Made by a program: the position numbers and the translations under genes
Origin: Pseudomonadota bacterium
Lineage (GTDB): Bacteria > Pseudomonadota > Alphaproteobacteria > Acetobacterales > Acetobacteraceae
Direction: 5' to 3'
Assembly (NCBI GenBank): GCA_023390705.1
Contig: JAEWCI010000270.1
Coordinates: 1 to 6,794 of the forward strand
DNA length: 6,794 nucleotides
Shown here: piece by piece, positions 6,101-6,794 of the stretch
Numbering within the stretch: position 1 is the first letter of the stretch
How the letters are laid out: every line of letters starts with the position of its first letter
The notes under the pieces: generated by a model
Told to the model about the DNA's origin: nothing
The model's database searches: none
What the model saw: only the letters and a program-made list of their open reading frames with translations

Positions 6101-6794
6101 ACCGGCGGCAGCACGCTGGCGATCGCCGCCGACGCCGCGCTGGGCGCCGCTGGCTCCAGCCTGACGCTCTCGAACGGCAGGCTGCGGGCGCTTGCCGCGC
6201 TTGGGATCGGCCGCCCCGTGCTCCTGGGCGGGCTGGGCGGCAGCTTCGACCTGAACGGCTTCGACCTGGCACTGAACGGCCCGCTGATCCTCGGCGGGCC
6301 GCTGACCCAGACCGGGGCGGGGCATCTGCTGTTGAACGGGGCGCTCTCGGGCGGTTCGGTGGCGGTCGAGTCCGGCACCCTCTCCGTCAATGGGCAATTC
6401 GGGGCCACCAACTTGCAGGTGGGGCCGCAGGCCAGGTTGAGCGGTGCCGGCACCATCGGCGCTCCCACCACCCTGGCCGGCACCCTCGCCCCGGGCAGCA
6501 GCCCCGGTACCTTGAGCTTCACCGCTCCGCTCACCCTGCTCTCCACGGCGCAACTGACGCTGGAGATCGACGGCGCCGGCACAGGAACCGGCGCCGGCAA
6601 CCACGACCGCGTGCTGGTGCTCGGCGCCGGCAACGCCTTCACGGCCGGCGGCCTGCTGCAGCCGGTGCTGCGCGGCAGCGGCGGCGCGGCCAGCAACAGC
6701 TTCACGCCCACGCTCGGCCAGCGCTTCGACGTGGTCCGGGCCGAGGGCGGCGTGCAAGGCTCCTTCAGCGGTCTCACCCAGCCCGCCGCCGGCC
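3188..6794 (+). CDS. Autotransporter with BNR/Asp-box beta-propeller passenger (partial, C-terminus beyond window)
   Basis: There are 1202 codons without a stop to the window edge. The ATG at 3188 is preceded by GGAG (3174-3177) and GGGGGA (3179-3184). The signal peptide is Arg-rich (1-19), then hydrophobic LAPLLAALLTCTALVPPALA (21-40), with likely cleavage after ALA, before Gln41. Residues about 60-830 form a BNR/Asp-box beta-propeller region. Asp-box motifs (S/T-x-D-x-G-x-x-W) occur at 113-120 (TTDGGMTW), 274-281 (SDTGGATW) and 329-336 (SPDGGTTW), with degenerate copies at 173-180 (SGNGGESW) and 726-733 (TRDTGQSF). It closes with VSSYGRGAFLLYD near 816-828. The length would allow two propellers, as in sortilin or GH74 folds (inference). 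A run of eight Asp (573-580) interrupts it. From about 860, autotransporter-associated strand repeats appear (GTGTLLLPDGGTWTGGTVLNAGT, 865-887; then 948-970). GTLAPGSSPGTL (1098-1109) and FDVVRAEGGVQGSFSGL (1180-1196) are typical of passenger C-terminal ends. An outer-membrane beta-barrel of about 280 residues should follow. The likely role is surface display of a propeller, for adhesion or glycan binding or cleavage; the substrate is unknown. Confidence 0.85.
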   Translation, partial: MRLRRASKGEARPARAQRGSLAPLLAALLTCTALVPPALAQFFQPVGNGGPASGGASFSPTLPSGTYTSEHPSPLPNGSPGGTTAGSVHVFSVDPRNTDTILAGTPNGGIWRTTDGGMTWQPLTDQFRSLSIGALARDPANPAHVVAGLGWSSNGAVGPAFFRGGLQGDLLLSGNGGESWRQLDLPLLGGRPISDVLVRGDTVLAASATYPHHGTATGGLYRVSVTTGEATPIILPGSEAGAPVSALAGDPQNPNRIFAAALAGMASPAAVYRSDTGGATWTPLASAGDGSPLGTALAGTERVKLAAGPGGSLAALAVQGGVATAVLLSPDGGTTWRPLSLSAIARDINPGGQGALNSAITLDPRQANTVYLIGDRVRSESEGNPEFGRYNAYYLPVFRLTLNPDGSTAVQSLAASGLASNTFVHADGHSVTVAPDGRLLVSTDSGLYALSSTDPAKGVWRGLNGTLQIGELYGIAYDSRTGRLAAAGQDTGLAFQTGRDRAPFTLIGGGDGINAQINDRLPGNSLLYTSVQKLGALSRQVIDPAAPYGLRDLVLLSPYGPEGPIQLRRPSNDDDDDDDDNRPFMSRIVLNRADPTRLALGTTGVAWGTDVPGAISRPGSDVEAPSYNLPMRIVGGLGPDWDRGEVTALAFGVRDAPLALLAGGFYREPSGPGSPVLALSVTGAENSLAPLPAYAATGGRAPSSVVFDARTVARFFATDQLNLWGTRDTGQSFQSLTANLPQGFIRPTALEFISANGVDALLVGGLNSAADLGTPLVVADSDTQGLLTGWRRFGTGLPNANINVLTYNDRADVLAVSSYGRGAFLLYDVTSHFPQALELAFGRADNDSAPEAGRLSGNRPLVKYGTGTLLLPDGGTWTGGTVLNAGTVVAGSDSAFGAAGTRIAFAGPAVLQLSGAFASPRPVALDASGILDVRAPVTLSGQVSGAGGLTVTGGNTLTLLAANTHAGGTLVTGGSTLAIAADAALGAAGSSLTLSNGRLRALAALGIGRPVLLGGLGGSFDLNGFDLALNGPLILGGPLTQTGAGHLLLNGALSGGSVAVESGTLSVNGQFGATNLQVGPQARLSGAGTIGAPTTLAGTLAPGSSPGTLSFTAPLTLLSTAQLTLEIDGAGTGTGAGNHDRVLVLGAGNAFTAGGLLQPVLRGSGGAASNSFTPTLGQRFDVVRAEGGVQGSFSGLTQPAAG
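6037..6110 (+). repeat. Intragenic repeat in the autotransporter strand-repeat region
   Basis: GGTGACCGGCGGCA occurs at 6037-6050 and again at 6097-6110, exactly 60 bases apart and in the same frame. It encodes VTGGNTL and VTGGSTL. The 20-residue period matches the rung length expected in a right-handed beta-helix passenger, so it reflects protein repeat structure rather than a separate DNA element. Confidence 0.7.

Noticed and set aside
4586..6757. A 723-codon open frame on the minus strand, opposite the autotransporter gene.
   Set aside because: It is a shadow produced by high-GC codon bias of the plus-strand gene. Its product is rich in Ala, Arg, Gly and Gln without recognisable motifs, whereas the plus strand has a signal peptide, Asp-boxes and autotransporter repeats.

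Overview
The window is high-GC, gene-dense alphaproteobacterial DNA. The codon choice, the divergent pairing of a tRNA-Ser with an L21-like gene start, and the autotransporter style suggest an Acetobacteraceae (Roseomonas-like) genome. This placement is an inference from style; no phylogenetic marker is present in full.

Left part (1-331): the first 23 bases read on the minus strand as a Shine-Dalgarno-preceded start whose residues MTFAVIRT match the beginning of ribosomal protein L21 (rplU), running off the left edge. Its upstream DNA holds a candidate minus-strand promoter and two strong hairpins that would lie in its mRNA leader. Back to back with it, on the plus strand, is a promoter and a complete tRNA-Ser(CGA) gene with encoded CCA. 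This is a housekeeping junction.

Region 332-1121 is a scarred insertion zone. It contains a 20-bp near-identical direct repeat (406-425 and 470-489), then a dead, truncated IS5-family (IS427-like) transposase with an in-frame stop, a frameshift in a G8 run and loss of its C-terminal half. No matching right end is visible.

Region 1122-2888 looks like a small quinone/hydroquinone or aromatic-stress locus. It has an intact two-domain VOC-fold protein resembling CatE-type ring-cleaving dioxygenases, then a truncated and active-site-mutated remnant of glutathionyl-hydroquinone reductase, then an intact NAD(P)H-dependent FMN/quinone reductase of the ChrR/YieF type. An 18-bp dyad just before the reductase ribosome-binding site is a candidate operator, and a 9-bp-stem hairpin lies after its stop. 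The three products would act on related aromatic or quinone substrates; the middle one is no longer functional.

Region 2889-3187 is intergenic, with a relatively AT-rich stretch near its right end and a weak promoter candidate. From 3188 to the right edge one uninterrupted reading frame (1202 codons, no stop in the window) encodes a large exported protein. It has a signal peptide, a long BNR/Asp-box beta-propeller region with an unusual eight-aspartate run, then autotransporter-associated beta-strand repeats and a typical passenger C-terminal region. The outer-membrane beta-barrel is expected beyond the window. This propeller-on-autotransporter architecture is the most interesting intact gene here. 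I did not find a convincing multi-gene defence system, CRISPR array or phage module.
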